Origin: Avoscillospira sp045530865
GTDB taxonomy: Bacteria; Bacillota; Clostridia; Oscillospirales; Oscillospiraceae
Reading direction: 5' to 3'
DNA: 47,412 nt
NCBI GenBank assembly: GCA_045530865.1
Contig: JAZSCX010000009.1
Location: forward strand, 1-47,412
The notes under the pieces are model-generated. The model was not told the DNA's origin. It was given only the letters and a program-made list of their open reading frames with translations, and did not search any database. This document shows positions 47,273 through 47,412 of the stretch, piece after piece. The position numbers and the translations under genes are program-made. How positions within the stretch are numbered: the first letter of the stretch is position 1; every line of letters starts with the position of its first letter.

Positions 47273-47412
47273 GGTTCTGTTGCAAAATGCGGTTTTTCAA
47301 AAATGTCCCTTTCTAAAAGTTAGAAATAGCGGTAGGAGTCACGAACAAATCGTGGTTCCTACCGCTAAAATATTAGGGTGTTTTTCAGAAAAGTCTATTT
47401 TGCAACAGGCCC
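47273..47412. mobile_element. Palindromic MITE-like element with IS6-like ends
   Basis: The 16-bp ends GGTTCTGTTGCAAAAT (47273-47288) and, inverted, GGGCCTGTTGCAAAAT (47397-47412) match at 14 bases and resemble IS6/IS26-family terminal repeats. Between them lies an inner stem TAGCGGTAGGA/TCCTACCGCTA around CACGAACAAATCGTG. No gene is present. It may also terminate gltX. The window ends exactly at the right end, so a larger structure cannot be excluded. Confidence 0.55.

Noticed and set aside
1..47412. CRISPR array, tRNA or rRNA genes
   Set aside because: I looked for regularly spaced direct repeats and for cloverleaf-type sequences and saw none; a computed scan (CRISPR finder, tRNA covariance model) would be needed to exclude them.

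Overview
The window looks like a chromosome segment from a spore-forming, monoderm gut-type clostridium (Oscillospiraceae-like; this placement is inference). It carries cwlD and a cotJ spore-coat operon, an S-layer-homology (SLH) anchored protein, no outer-membrane genes, and clostridial-style promoters and Shine-Dalgarno sites. Ordinary housekeeping genes lie at both edges: pfkA on the left, and truA, coaX, wecB, a wecA/tagO-type gene, trpS and gltX on the right. Accessory DNA fills the middle.

Layout. 1-142: hairpin array resembling an IS200/IS605 right end. 143-10276: pfkA, then a sugar-type ABC operon (solute-binding lipoprotein, two permeases, a membrane-fusion-like protein, a MacB-like membrane protein, an ATPase) ending in a NUDIX gene. 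10319-24398: spore-coat gene cotJC on the minus strand, split into three pieces by two independent site-specific elements. Element B (about 17780-24224, 6.43 kb) separates codons 62 and 63. It carries a large serine recombinase, a MobV-type relaxase, an oriT candidate and small genes. Element A (about 10391-17450, 7.05 kb) separates codons 175 and 176. It carries a second large serine recombinase, a truncated relaxase and a two-gene cargo that includes a WG-repeat protein. Joining the three pieces restores an uninterrupted 198-codon CotJC, and joining the ends of each element restores an attP-like site with a perfect 11-bp inverted repeat. The arrangement resembles the sigK skin element, but doubled inside one gene.

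24402-27056: a fused CotJA-CotJB gene, cwlD and radA. 27098-28096: a tyrosine recombinase with a palindromic, lox-like site just upstream. That site has been split by a 6.1-kb filamentous-phage (inovirus) prophage, 28166-34279. The prophage carries an XRE repressor with three operator copies, a gpV-like ssDNA-binding protein, an HUH replication protein, a secreted coiled-coil protein, several small membrane proteins, two tandem coat proteins and a Zot/pI ATPase. It has no integrase and no secretin. Joining its flanks rebuilds a perfect 17-bp inverted repeat with a 4-bp centre, so it probably integrated by exploiting the resident recombinase.

34379-47265: HD hydrolase, ArsC-like protein, truA, an SLH-anchored lysozyme-like protein, a PLP-decarboxylase-like protein lacking the usual lysine, coaX, a phosphodiesterase, three small unknown genes, a membrane-anchored unknown, wecB and wecA/tagO, and divergent trpS and gltX. 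The window ends in a palindromic MITE-like element (47273-47412).

The strongest leads are the doubly interrupted cotJC and the phage-split recombinase site. All calls come from reading the sequence; no database search or folding program was run.
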